Shown piece by piece: positions 17,550 through 25,690 of a stretch of 64,000 bases of DNA. The notes beneath the pieces were generated by a model, which was not told where the DNA came from, made no database searches, and was given only the letters and a program-made list of their open reading frames with translations. The translations under genes were made by a program, and so were the position numbers. Source of the DNA: Streptomyces sp. NRRL F-5135 (lineage in GTDB: Bacteria > Actinomycetota > Actinomycetes > Streptomycetales > Streptomycetaceae); contig NZ_JOHR01000023.1 in assembly GCF_000719775.1 (NCBI RefSeq), positions 1-64,000 on the forward strand. Direction: 5' to 3'. How positions within the stretch are numbered: the first letter of the stretch is position 1; each line of letters starts with the position of its first letter.

Positions 17550-17693
17550 GTGAACGCACACGCGAACTCCACCGGCGACGAAGCCGAGAAGGACGACATG
17601 CTGCCCGGCCAACCGTGGCCCGGACCGACGGATGAACCCAAACCCGACGGCGAAGCACCACCAGGCGACGGCGCGCACAGGAAGGAGCGATGA
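17550..17693 (+). CDS. Small Asp/Pro-rich peptide, possible RiPP precursor (47 aa)
   Basis: The peptide starts at GTG 17550 behind GAGAGGAGACC, reads VNAHANSTGDEAEKDD, continues with PGQPWPGPTDEPKPDGEAPPGDG and ends in basic HRKER. Its TGA overlaps the ATG of the methyltransferase that follows. It is rich in Asp, Glu, Pro and Gly, has two Asp-Gly pairs (the easiest sites for aspartimide formation) and no Cys. Isoaspartyl methyltransferase homologs beside small peptides are known from graspetide and lanthipeptide clusters. No ATP-grasp or lanthipeptide synthetase is adjacent, so calling it a RiPP precursor is inference. Confidence 0.5.
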   Translation: MNAHANSTGDEAEKDDMLPGQPWPGPTDEPKPDGEAPPGDGAHRKER

Positions 17694-18904
17694 CGGAGCG
17701 CCACGCTCGGGAGTCCCAGGAACCGCGGGAACCGCGGGAACGGCTCGCCCGCTCCGAGTTGCGCCGCTTTCTCCTCCGGTCACAGGCCATGACCCCGGAG
17801 TGGTCGGACGCGTTCGACGCCGTGCCCCGATCCGCGTTCCTGCCCGACGTGATCTGGCCGTACGACATGCGCACGGGACGCAGCGCCGCGGTCAGCAGGA
17901 CCACCGACCCGGCCGCCTGGCAGGAGAGCGCGGACGCGAACGTGCCCGTCACCACCCAGTGGGACGACGGGCGGCACACCGGCATGGCGCCGGGCAGGGT
18001 TCCCACCAGTTCCGCGAGCATGCCGAGCATCGTCTGCGCCATGCTGCGCGACCTCGATCCGCGGCCCGGTCACACGGTGTTGGAGATCGGCACGGGGACC
18101 GGCTGGAACGCCGCGCTACTGGCCCACCGGCTCGGCGCCCCGGCCGTCACCACCGTGGAGGTCGACCCCGCCGTGGCCACGGCGGCACGCGACCGCCTGC
18201 GTGCTTTCGGCGCGGCGGTCGAGGTCGTCACGGGGGACGGCCTGCTCGGACACCCGGCAGGCGCCCCGTACGACCGGATCATGGCCACGGCGGGCCTGCG
18301 CGGTATCCCGTACGCCTGGGTGGAGCAGACCCGCCCCGGCGCCGTGATCGTCGCCCCCTGGGGCACGCACTACGGCCACGGCGACGCGGTGGCGCGGCTG
18401 ACGGTCTCGGGGGACGGGACGGAGGCGTCGGGGCGGTTCACGCGGCTCGTGGAGTTCATGAAGGTGCGTACGCAACGACTGGCGTGGCGGGGACACGCCG
18501 CATACGTCCCCGAGGACGTGACGGGCAGCGGTGACAGGTCGTCCACCACTCTGCCGGAGACGGCTTTCCCACAGGCCTCGTTCGAGGCCGTGACGTTCGC
18601 CATGGGGCTACGGATGCGTGATTGCCGGCACAGCGTCGCGGAGAAGCGCGACGGTGTGCGGCCGGTGTGGTTCTACGGTCTGTCCGACGCGTCCTGGGCG
18701 GTGGTGATCTTCCGTGACGGCTCGCCGGAGAGCGCGGTGCACCAGTCCGGCCCGCGCCGGCTGTGGGACGAGGTGGAAGCCGCGTACCGCTGGTGGGCGG
18801 GGGAAGGGGAGCCGAGTCACGATCGGTTCGGGCTGACGGTCACCGCGCGGGGGGAGCGGATCTGGCTGGACGACCCCGCGAACGTGGTCACGCCCGGGGA
18901 CTGA
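17690..18904 (+). CDS. Protein-L-isoaspartate O-methyltransferase-like enzyme (404 aa)
   Basis: This is a SAM-dependent methyltransferase of the PCMT type. Residues of about 20-55 match the PIMT N-terminus (FDAVPRSAFLPD), the SMPSI segment precedes motif I, and motif I is VLEIGTGTGWNAALLA near residue 130. At 404 aa it is about twice the housekeeping PCMT. The extra C-terminal half (from about 225) resembles the extended PIMTs of peptide-modifying clusters. It overlaps the small peptide gene by 4 bp. The likely role is methylating an Asp of the neighbouring peptide to form an aspartimide; repair of damaged protein is the alternative. Confidence 0.75.
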   Translation: MTERHARESQEPREPRERLARSELRRFLLRSQAMTPEWSDAFDAVPRSAFLPDVIWPYDMRTGRSAAVSRTTDPAAWQESADANVPVTTQWDDGRHTGMAPGRVPTSSASMPSIVCAMLRDLDPRPGHTVLEIGTGTGWNAALLAHRLGAPAVTTVEVDPAVATAARDRLRAFGAAVEVVTGDGLLGHPAGAPYDRIMATAGLRGIPYAWVEQTRPGAVIVAPWGTHYGHGDAVARLTVSGDGTEASGRFTRLVEFMKVRTQRLAWRGHAAYVPEDVTGSGDRSSTTLPETAFPQASFEAVTFAMGLRMRDCRHSVAEKRDGVRPVWFYGLSDASWAVVIFRDGSPESAVHQSGPRRLWDEVEAAYRWWAGEGEPSHDRFGLTVTARGERIWLDDPANVVTPGD

Positions 18905-18941
18905 GTGGCGCCGCGCCGTCCGCCGGAACGGGCGACACGCC

Positions 18942-18977
18942 CGACGGGGGCGGTCCGGCCCCGGACCGCCCCCGTCG
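18942..18977. terminator. Bidirectional terminator
   Basis: A perfect 17-bp inverted repeat (18942-18958 with 18961-18977) lies between the convergent methyltransferase and FN3-protein genes. With a 2-nt centre the innermost pairs must open to form the loop. Confidence 0.85.
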
Positions 18978-19064
18978 GCCCCCGCCGCCGACATGGCGAG
19001 GGGCCGGGCGTTCATCCGCCACCCGGCCCCCTGGTGCGCGACGTTCAGGTGTCCCCCGCCTCGT

Positions 19065-20768
19065 TCACGGCGCGGTGACCGTCCAGTCGCCCGCCGGCCG
19101 GGACTCGGTGCCGTCCGCGGCCACCGCCGTCACCCAGTAGTAGGACGTGGTGCCCCGCTTCGCGCGGGTGTCGAAGTAGGAGAAGGCGCCGCTGCCCAGG
19201 TCGGCGATCTTCTCGTACGCGGCGGCCGCGCGGTTCCAGCGGTAGACGCGGTAGCCGCCCGCGGCCTCCGGGGAGGACTCGCCGAGGCCGTTCCACCACA
19301 CTTGGTTCCCCTCGTCGCCCTCGGCCGGGTCCACGGTGACGCGCAGCGGCGAGCCTTCGGGCGTCGGCACGCTCGGGGTCATGTCGAGTTCGGTCGCGGT
19401 CACCGCCTCGGCCGTCCCGGTCCACTTGAGGGAGGAGTTCCAGGCCGCGTCGACGGCGTCGATGAAGAAGCAGGCGTCGTCACCGTCGGGGAGGGTGGTG
19501 TACGCGTACGAGGTGGTGTCGGCCCACAGGTACTCCACCTCTCTGCCCATACAGCGCTGCTCCTCCTCGTCGCCGAGCAGCTCGCCCTTGTACACGGTGT
19601 ACCGCGCGAGGTCGGCGGCCGGATTCGCGTCCCACCGCAGGGCGAAGCCGTACTCGGTCGGGGTGACGGTCAGCCCCGTGACGGGCGGCGGCGGGGTGAG
19701 GTCCCTGCCCGTGCCCTTGACGGCGGCGGACCGCCCGGACTCGTTGCCCGCCTTGTCGAGCGCGGTGACACGGTAGTAGTAGGTGACGCCGTGGGCCGCG
19801 GAGGGGTCCTGGTACGAGGCCTGGTTCGCGGTGCCGATCCTGGCGAACGCGCCGTCCGCCGTCGCCGCCCGGTACACGCGGTACGAGGCCGCCCCCGTGA
19901 CCGCTCCCCAGCCGATCCGCAGTCCGCCCGTCCCCTCGGCGGCGGTCAGCCCGGTGGGTGCGGCGGGCGCCGTGCGGTCCACGGTGGTGACGGCCTGGTC
20001 GGCGGTGCCGGCCGATTCGTGGCCGGCCTTGTCGTAGGCACGGACCTCGTAGTAGTAGATGTCGCCCGTCGCGGGCACCGCGCTGTCGGTGTAGGACGTC
20101 GACGTGGTCGTCGCCAGGGGCTTGGTGCCGTAGGAGGCGCCCTTCAGACGGCGGTAGACGCGGTAGCCGGCGAGGTCCATCTCCTTGTTCTTCGCCCACG
20201 TCATCCTGGTCCTGCCCGTGGTCCTGTCGTACGTCGTCGACGCGCCCGTCGGCGTGAGCGGCTTGACCTTGTCGACGGTCGCCGAGGTGCGGGGCGCGTA
20301 GGAGAAGCTCACCTCCGCCTTCCCGGTCCAGTTGACGAAGTCGACGCGCAGGCTGTGCCGCCCCGGCGGGACGGTCACGTTGACGGTCTTCTTCTGGGTG
20401 GTGGAGACGTTCTTCCAGAGGTCGACCTTGCGGGCGCCGTCGAGGTACACCCGGATTCCGTCCTGCGCGGTGACCGGCAGGGCGAAGGGGCCGCCGGAAC
20501 CGAAGTCACGGGTGACCGACCAGCGGACACCGAAGTTGTCCTTCGGCAGGCCGGAGGCGGGGGCGCCGGTGCCCCACTTCTCGTTGATCGCGCTGTCGCA
20601 GTCCGTCTTCTTCGGGGTGCCGGAGAAGGCGGTGTTCGCGAACAGCTGCCTTTTGTAGACCGGCGAGGGGCAACTGACAGCGGCCGAGGCCGGCGTGGCC
20701 ACGGTGAGCAGGCCACCGGCGGTGGCGAGCGTGGCGGCGGCCGCGGTCGTGCGTCTGGCTGGGTTCAT
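19065..20768 (-). CDS. Secreted PA14-like / fibronectin type III protein (567 aa)
   Basis: A Sec signal peptide (RRTTAAAATLATAGGLL, cleavage near ASA-AVS, about residue 29) leads a PA14-like beta domain at about 30-165 (FGVRWSVTRDF, DGIRVYLDG, PGRHSLRVDFVNW). Four fibronectin type III repeats follow (about 172-265, 268-360, 361-465 and 470-567), each with a YRVYR or YTVYK strand and a YYYRVTALDKAGNES-like end. No catalytic domain is visible. The family acts outside the cell, usually in carbohydrate or surface binding. AGAGGACCGA lies before the ATG. It is monocistronic, ending at a shared terminator. Confidence 0.85.
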   Translation of the reverse strand: MNPARRTTAAAATLATAGGLLTVATPASAAVSCPSPVYKRQLFANTAFSGTPKKTDCDSAINEKWGTGAPASGLPKDNFGVRWSVTRDFGSGGPFALPVTAQDGIRVYLDGARKVDLWKNVSTTQKKTVNVTVPPGRHSLRVDFVNWTGKAEVSFSYAPRTSATVDKVKPLTPTGASTTYDRTTGRTRMTWAKNKEMDLAGYRVYRRLKGASYGTKPLATTTSTSYTDSAVPATGDIYYYEVRAYDKAGHESAGTADQAVTTVDRTAPAAPTGLTAAEGTGGLRIGWGAVTGAASYRVYRAATADGAFARIGTANQASYQDPSAAHGVTYYYRVTALDKAGNESGRSAAVKGTGRDLTPPPPVTGLTVTPTEYGFALRWDANPAADLARYTVYKGELLGDEEEQRCMGREVEYLWADTTSYAYTTLPDGDDACFFIDAVDAAWNSSLKWTGTAEAVTATELDMTPSVPTPEGSPLRVTVDPAEGDEGNQVWWNGLGESSPEAAGGYRVYRWNRAAAAYEKIADLGSGAFSYFDTRAKRGTTSYYWVTAVAADGTESRPAGDWTVTAP

Positions 20769-21101
20769 TCGGTCCTCTGGTCGGGATTCCGGGCGGCCTC
20801 GGACAGCCGCACGTGATCACGACTCGTCCGAACGCGCTTTGGTTGTACGGGCCTTCGTCCGCCGGCGCCCGGGGCGCCACCACCGCGCTTTCGCGTCGCA
20901 GCGGGCCGCCAACGCGCTCAGGGACACAAGAGGTGCCGCTCAGGCCGTACGGGAAGGGCGACGACCACCTCATCCGCCACACCAGTAACGCAGTGAGCCC
21001 GAACGGTCACACACGGCTTCCGTCGGGTGCTTGGATATTGGCCCGGCGTGGGGAGCGCCGCGTCGGAGCGGAGGGGGAGCCATGCGGAACGAGGAGTGGA
21101 C
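20769..21101. other. Gene-free divergent region
   Basis: About 330 bp between the FN3 protein and the nuclease gene. It should carry both promoters. No clear inverted repeat, small ORF or well-spaced promoter hexamers were found. Confidence 0.4.
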
Positions 21102-21914
21102 GTGGACCGGCCGGCAGCGCGCCGGAGCACAACGGTGACCGGGCGCAGACCGCCCGCGCGGCGGCGCGCTCCCGCGACGCGGCGACGGGGGCCGGTGCGA
21201 CGGGGGCCGGTGCGACGGGGGCCGGTGCGGCGGGGGCCGGTCCGGCGACGGGGGCGAGGACGGGGCAGGCAGACCGCTCAGGTCGAGGGCATCGGCCTGC
21301 TGGTCGTCGCGGCGGCCGGGGTGTACGTCGCCGTGGCGGCGCTCCAATGGCTGGTGGCGCACTGGTGGGTGCTGGTGGTCCTGGCCGTGGTGGCCGGCGG
21401 GGCCGGGGCCGCCTGGGCGCACTGGCGCGGGCAGCGCGCCCAGTGGGAGCGGGTGAGGGAGCGGGGGCTGCGTTACCAGCTGTCCCAGCTCGACGCCCTG
21501 CACCACACGGAGTTCGAGTACGCGGTACGGGACCTGATGCGGCGGGACGGCTGCCACGACGCGGTCCAGGTCGGCGGGCGCGGCGACAACGGCGCGGACG
21601 TGAAGGCCACCGACCCGATGGGCCGGCGCTGGGTCATCCAGTGCAAACACCGCAGGGCCGGCTGGTCCGGGGCCGCGGTCGGCACGCCGGACCTGCACGT
21701 CCTCAACGGCACGGGCCGCCAGCTGCACGGCGGCGACGTCATCGTCCTCGTCACGAACGGCCGCTTCAGCGCGAAGTGCCCGCCGTACGCGAAGTCCCAG
21801 CGCCTGCACCTGGTCGACCGGCACCTGCTGGGCGAATGGGCGGCGGGTTCCCGGCCGTTGTGGGAGATCCTGGACCGCCTGCCGCCACCCCGCAACCCCA
21901 CCGCCCTGTCCTGA
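21102..21914 (+). CDS. Membrane-anchored Mrr-type restriction endonuclease-like protein
   Basis: After a basic N-terminus with four RRGPV repeats come two hydrophobic helices (about residues 65-110: LLVVAAAGVYVAVAALQWL and WWVLVVLAVVAG), then an Mrr_cat nuclease fold. The catalytic pattern is FEYAVRDLMRRDG, then D (GADVKATD) and the Q-x-K of WVIQCKHR, equivalent to D-(Q/E)xK. Start GTG 21102 is chosen because GAGGAG lies 5 nt before it; GTG 21096 is possible. Soluble relatives cut modified DNA. Membrane-anchored versions are widespread in Streptomyces with unknown target. Nuclease activity is likely but unproven. Confidence 0.8.
   Translation: MDRPAARRSTTVTGRRPPARRRAPATRRRGPVRRGPVRRGPVRRGPVRRRGRGRGRQTAQVEGIGLLVVAAAGVYVAVAALQWLVAHWWVLVVLAVVAGGAGAAWAHWRGQRAQWERVRERGLRYQLSQLDALHHTEFEYAVRDLMRRDGCHDAVQVGGRGDNGADVKATDPMGRRWVIQCKHRRAGWSGAAVGTPDLHVLNGTGRQLHGGDVIVLVTNGRFSAKCPPYAKSQRLHLVDRHLLGEWAAGSRPLWEILDRLPPPRNPTALS
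21183..21242 (+). repeat. 15-bp tandem repeat (4 copies) encoding RRGPV
   Basis: Three identical copies of CGACGGGGGCCGGTG and a fourth with two changes run in frame through the N-terminus of the Mrr-like gene. They encode basic RRGPV pentapeptides just before the membrane helices. Confidence 0.9.
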
Positions 21915-22173
21915 CCGGCCGGCCCGCTCCGGGCAGGCCGGTCACCGACACGCATGATCGACGCCGTACGACGGGCCGCGCCAACGAGGGCCCGGTGGCC
22001 GAGCCCTCGCCGGCACGCGGCGCGGCCCCGGCGCCGAGATGAGCGCCGAGGGCCAGGGAGACCAGGCCGACGAGAACGGCGGCGGCGAGCAGGGCGGCGG
22101 GCGCGCAGTCGACCCACTCGGCCCCGGTCCCCGGGACGGCCCGCCCGGCGCCCGCGACGTCCGGCACGCTCAC
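21766..22173 (-). CDS. Possible small membrane protein overlapping the ATPase gene end
   Basis: A minus-strand frame opens at GTG 22173 (or 22176), overlapping the TGA of the ATP-binding protein upstream. Its first 45 codons have normal high-GC third positions and encode one membrane helix (ALLAAAVLVGLVSLALGAHL). Beyond about 21960 codon bias fades and the frame runs antisense to the Mrr-like gene. Either a short real protein has lost its stop, or this is chance. Reported at low confidence. Confidence 0.25.
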   Translation of the reverse strand: MSVPDVAGAGRAVPGTGAEWVDCAPAALLAAAVLVGLVSLALGAHLGAGAAPRAGEGSATGPSLARPVVRRRSCVSVTGLPGAGRPVRTGRWGCGVAAGGPGSPTTAGNPPPIRPAGAGRPGAGAGTSRTAGTSR

Positions 22174-22577
22174 CACGCCCCCGTGGGACGGAAGCAGACG
22201 GCTTTGCCGTACCGCCCGAAGCGCACCTGGTACCCGTCGGCGAGTGCGTGCACGAGCTCCAGCCTCCGCCCGCTCTCGCTGTCCGGCGCCGCCACGCGCC
22301 GCCGGGGCACGACGTACGCCTCGTCCCACACCTCGACGGTCAGCGAGCCCAGCACCCGTACCCGGAACGCGTCGCCGACCGCGTGCACCACGGCGTTGGC
22401 CGCCACCTCGCCCACCAGCAGCTCGCACGCGTCGCACAGTCCGGGGTCGGCCCCCTGCCCGGCGTAGACCTCTCTCGCCCAGCGCCGGGCACTCCGTACG
22501 GACCGCGGTTCCCGGGCGAAGACCGCCTCGGCCAACAGGGTTTCACCCTCGGGGATGTGCTGCCCGTCTGTGCGCAT
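22170..22577 (-). CDS. ATP-binding protein, RsbW-like histidine-kinase fold (135 aa)
   Basis: A single GHKL ATPase domain of the anti-sigma-factor type. It has RSVRSARRWAREVY, the N-box ELLVGEVAANAVVHA with the Asn that binds Mg-ATP, and a C-terminal ESGRRLELVHALAD helix near a degenerate G-box. Start ATG 22577 is chosen because GGGAGG lies just before it; in-frame starts at 22589 and 22634 exist. Streptomyces carry dozens of such proteins, many beside XRE/DUF397 genes, as here. I infer a kinase or anti-sigma-like regulator; its partner is not known. Confidence 0.8.
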   Translation of the reverse strand: MRTDGQHIPEGETLLAEAVFAREPRSVRSARRWAREVYAGQGADPGLCDACELLVGEVAANAVVHAVGDAFRVRVLGSLTVEVWDEAYVVPRRRVAAPDSESGRRLELVHALADGYQVRFGRYGKAVCFRPTGAW

Positions 22578-22780
22578 GACGCCTCCCATGCCCGGCCGCC
22601 GAGCGACCACGCCAGTGAACACGCACCGCGACACATCACTTCCGGTACGTGACAGCGAGCATGGTGCGATCGCACCCGCGATCGCAACTCAGCTCCCCGG
22701 ATTACACCCGGACGTGCCACCCTCCGGGAGCTTCGCGCTACTCTGCGCAGTGGCCGTACGAGCATCGAAGGAGGGGACTC

Positions 22781-23674
22781 GTGGCCGTCAGCACCGCCGC
22801 GATGTTCGCCAGGCAACGCTTCGGCGAAGCCCTCAAGCGGGCGCGGCTCGCAGCCCGGACGAATGGCGGCGCAAGGATCAAGCAATCAGACGTAGCCGCC
22901 GCGTTCGGACGTCGCTCCATCGACCGCGTGTCCCGCCTGGAGCGCGGTCTCGCCTGGCCCGAGGCGGATGAGTGGCGCACCCTTCTGCGCGTACTGAACG
23001 TTGACGCGGAGACGCGAGCACGGCTGAGCGCGATGCGCGACCAGGGCATGTCCATCGCCGAGGCATGGTGGACCGACTTCGATGGCGAGTTTCCCGAGTC
23101 GCTCATTCAGTTCGTGGCATACGAAGACGCGGCACGCACCATCTCGACATGCAGCGGACAGACACTCCCCGGGCTTTTGCAGACCGCCGAATACGCACAC
23201 GCCCTCACACGCACACAGGCCGGATCCGTCCTCACGGAACACGCGGTGGAACGATCCGTGGAGCTACGCGCCATGCGGCGTTCCATCCTCGACAAGGATC
23301 CGCGGCCGACGGTCGAAGCACTGTTCAGCGAAGGTGCTCTGTGGCAACGCGTCGGCGGCGCCGATGTGATGGTGCGGCAGATCGACTCACTCTTGGCGGA
23401 CGCCTCCGAGCGCGACGTCGTGATGCGCGTCGTGCCCTACACCGCGAGCGCGCCGCCCGTGTACATGTTCCACCTCCTCGCGTTCGGCGAGGACGAGAAG
23501 CCGATCGCGGCGGTGGACTCGATGACGGGCATGACCTTCAGGAAAGCGCCTCGGGAAGCTCGTGAGGTCCGCGAGTTCCGCCAGTCATTCGATCGCTTGC
23601 GGAGATCCGCACTCTCGCCGGAAGAATCGCTCGACAAGATGACCGCGATCAGGAAAGAGCTGTCCCGTGGCTGA
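22781..23674 (+). CDS. XRE-family regulator with DUF5753 domain (297 aa)
   Basis: An N-terminal helix-turn-helix (about residues 10-70: IKQSDVAAAFGRRSIDRVSRLERG) is followed by a DUF5753 domain (about 95-285) with the hallmark LPGLLQTAEYAHAL. Such proteins pair with a downstream DUF397 protein, and the Scr1-type members behave as antitoxin-like regulators. Start GTG 22781 has GGAGGGG upstream. It overlaps the DUF397 gene by 8 bp. The region has visibly lower G+C than its surroundings, suggesting acquisition by transfer. Target genes are unknown, though the pair usually acts in development or toxin-antitoxin-like control. Confidence 0.9.
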   Translation: MAVSTAAMFARQRFGEALKRARLAARTNGGARIKQSDVAAAFGRRSIDRVSRLERGLAWPEADEWRTLLRVLNVDAETRARLSAMRDQGMSIAEAWWTDFDGEFPESLIQFVAYEDAARTISTCSGQTLPGLLQTAEYAHALTRTQAGSVLTEHAVERSVELRAMRRSILDKDPRPTVEALFSEGALWQRVGGADVMVRQIDSLLADASERDVVMRVVPYTASAPPVYMFHLLAFGEDEKPIAAVDSMTGMTFRKAPREAREVREFRQSFDRLRRSALSPEESLDKMTAIRKELSRG

Positions 23675-23903
23675 CAAGAGCACCTTGAAGAACCAGATGG
23701 TTCCCGACACCGCATGGACCAAGTCGGCACTCTCCGGCAACGGAAGCGGCAGCGACTGCCTGGAGGTCGCCAGACTCGACGGTGGCTGGGTCCTTCGGGA
23801 TTCCAAGAACCCGGGCGACAGGATCTGGCTGACGGACGCCGAATACACGGCGTTCTGCGGCGGCGTCCAGGCCAACCAACCGGGCCTCGTGCCCGGCCCG
23901 TAG
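23667..23903 (+). CDS. DUF397 domain-containing protein (78 aa)
   Basis: A small DUF397 protein with the typical order: W-x-KS (AWTKSALSG), then CLEVA, then a VLRDSKNPG motif and a C-terminal LTDAEYTAF. It overlaps the upstream DUF5753 regulator by 8 bp, the standard pairing. In the Scr1/Scr2-like arrangement the DUF397 partner acts as the toxin-like or co-regulatory member. Start GTG 23667. G+C is low for the window. Confidence 0.92.
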   Translation: MADKSTLKNQMVPDTAWTKSALSGNGSGSDCLEVARLDGGWVLRDSKNPGDRIWLTDAEYTAFCGGVQANQPGLVPGP

Positions 23904-23989
23904 GACGAATCCCCAGCTCTTCACAGAACCCCGTCATGGAACCGATAGCCGTGCGATCGAAGTACGCGTGCATCCGCTCAGGAGAGGCC

Positions 23990-24255
23990 ATGCGCTTACG
24001 CTTTCTCGGGATCATCCCGAACACCCTGACACCGACTCACCGACGATCTGGATCGACGAGGAGTCGGGCGATCTGCTGATCCAGTCCTACAAAGCGACCA
24101 AAGAGGAGGTGAATGCATGCCAGGAGATCGGCTCGATTCCCGGGCACTCCACGGACATCCCGGATCACGAAACAGTCATTCGGCTGCCGAAGGTGATGCG
24201 CCAATTCCTCCCCCGTCACGACAGTGAGTTCAGCCATGACGAACCCCGTGCTTGA
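23990..24255 (+). pseudogene. Frameshifted small conserved protein next to DUF6879 gene
   Basis: A strong AGGAGAGG precedes ATG 23990, which opens MRLRFLG, but this frame stops after about 28 codons. From 24010 the next frame reads DHPEHPDTDSPTIWIDEESG and continues to 24255 with ETVIRLPKVMR, the body of a small protein usually found before DUF6879 genes. Joining MRLRFLG to DHPEHP needs one extra base at the GGG run 24008-24010. The alternative GTG start at 23968 keeps one frame but has no ribosome site and gives an odd N-terminus. It is either a real frameshift or a one-base sequencing loss. Confidence 0.55.
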
Positions 24256-24748
24256 AGGGCTGGCCAGAGCACGTCGCTCCGCCGTGCACTTGGAGATGCG
24301 CGACGCCTACCAGCCCAGGGATCCGGATTTCATAGCATGGCAGCAGGGCAAGCGACTTGACCCCGACGACCGGTCGTCATGGTGGCGTCCATTCCTCGAC
24401 GTGGTGGTTGAGACAACGGGCCGCGGCGTCGAGATGCGCCGGGCGCGGATCGTTTCGGAGCCGGTGACCGAGTACATCAAGTATGAGTACGACGTGACGT
24501 TCCCCAACGTGGCAGCAGGGGAACTCGTTCGCTGGTTGCCCAGGCGCAATGCGGCCGATATTCCCCTCCCGGGAACTGACCTGTGGATGTTTGATGGCTC
24601 ATCGGTACTGTTCACCTATTTCTCCGGGATCGGCGAGGTAGTTGACCGGGAATGGCGTACGGAACCTGCCGTAGTGGCCCTGGCCAGCACGGCTTTCGAA
24701 GCGGTGTGGGAACGGGCCACTCCCCACGAGGCGTTCAAACCGGTCTGA
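24236..24748 (+). CDS. DUF6879 family protein (170 aa)
   Basis: The protein has the DUF6879 pattern: ARRSAVHLEMRDAY, PFLDVVVETTGRGVEMRRARIVSEPVTEYIKYEYD, RWLPRR and the late DLWMFDG. Members sit beside XRE/DUF5753 and DUF397 genes across Streptomyces; function is unknown. Start ATG 24236 fits the family start MTNPVLEGL; GTG 24224 is in frame. It overlaps the end of the frameshifted small gene and is followed 6 bp later by a second XRE regulator, so it lies in one operon. G+C is low for the window. Confidence 0.85.
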   Translation: MTNPVLEGLARARRSAVHLEMRDAYQPRDPDFIAWQQGKRLDPDDRSSWWRPFLDVVVETTGRGVEMRRARIVSEPVTEYIKYEYDVTFPNVAAGELVRWLPRRNAADIPLPGTDLWMFDGSSVLFTYFSGIGEVVDREWRTEPAVVALASTAFEAVWERATPHEAFKPV

Positions 24749-24754
24749 CTCACC

Positions 24755-25603
24755 ATGGCCGTCTCACGTTCGTCAAGCGTCCAGCAGGCCCGGCAAGCGC
24801 TCGCCGGCCGCCTACGGGAGTTGTACAGGGATGCCGGCCTGGACGGTAAAGCTCTCGCCGAGGCATGCGGCTGGCACCCTTCCAAGGTGTCCCGCATCTC
24901 CACCGCGAAGACGTCGCCGTCCGCCGATGACATTCGCGCATGGTGCCGGGCCTGCGGCGCCGAGGAACACGCAGAGGACCTGATCGCTTCTCTGCGGGCC
25001 GTTGAAGGCATGTGGGTGCCGTGGCAGCGGATGGAACGTACGGGGCTGCGGCGCGCCCAGGAAGCCCGGTTGCCGCTGTACGAGCGCACCCGCTGGTTCC
25101 GGTCCTACTCGCCAGGCCTGGTTCCGGGGCTGGCCCAGACTTACGGGTACACGGAAGACGTGCTGCGCGCGGTCCAACGGAGGCGGGTGCGGGTCGATGA
25201 CGTGGCGAGCGCCGTGGCAGCGCGCATGGAACGTAAGAGGCTGATGTACGACGGGCAACGACGATTCGCGTTTCTGATCGAAGAGTCGGTGTTGCACAAC
25301 GGGATCGGCAACGCCGGTACACAGGCTGAGCAGCTTGAACACCTGCTGACCGTCGCGGCGCTGCCGAATGTCAGCGTCGGCGTGATCCCCGCCTGCCTCG
25401 GCCGGGCACGGATGCCGGTGGAAGGTTTCTGGATTTTCGATACCGCTCAAGTCAACGTGGAACTCGTCTCCGGTTACCTGACCATCACCCAGCCGAGCGA
25501 AGTAGCCATGTACGCACAAACGTTCACCGAACTGGCCGACGCGGCGGTCTATGGCGTCAAGGCCCACTCGCTGATCACGAGGGCTCTTCTCTCGCACTCG
25601 TAG
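24755..25603 (+). CDS. Scr1-type XRE regulator with DUF5753 domain (282 aa)
   Basis: An N-terminal HTH (about residues 10-65: ELYRDAGLDGKALAEACGWHPSKVSRIS) precedes DUF5753 (about 100-275) with RWFRSYSPGLVPGLAQTYGYTEDVL and FLIEESVLHNGIG. It is the second such regulator in 3 kb and is more distantly related to the first than a recent duplicate would be. Start ATG 24755, 6 bp after the DUF6879 stop, suggests an operon DUF6879-regulator. The family is described as Scr1-type toxin-antitoxin antitoxin-like. No DUF397 partner follows; a short protein at 25691 takes that position. Confidence 0.9.
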   Translation: MAVSRSSSVQQARQALAGRLRELYRDAGLDGKALAEACGWHPSKVSRISTAKTSPSADDIRAWCRACGAEEHAEDLIASLRAVEGMWVPWQRMERTGLRRAQEARLPLYERTRWFRSYSPGLVPGLAQTYGYTEDVLRAVQRRRVRVDDVASAVAARMERKRLMYDGQRRFAFLIEESVLHNGIGNAGTQAEQLEHLLTVAALPNVSVGVIPACLGRARMPVEGFWIFDTAQVNVELVSGYLTITQPSEVAMYAQTFTELADAAVYGVKAHSLITRALLSHS

Positions 25604-25690
25604 TCCGTGCGCAATCGCGTGCAATCGACTGTGAGCCGGCTGTGCTCCCTCCCTAACGTGGTCGTCACCCGGATAACGCTAGGGGACACA

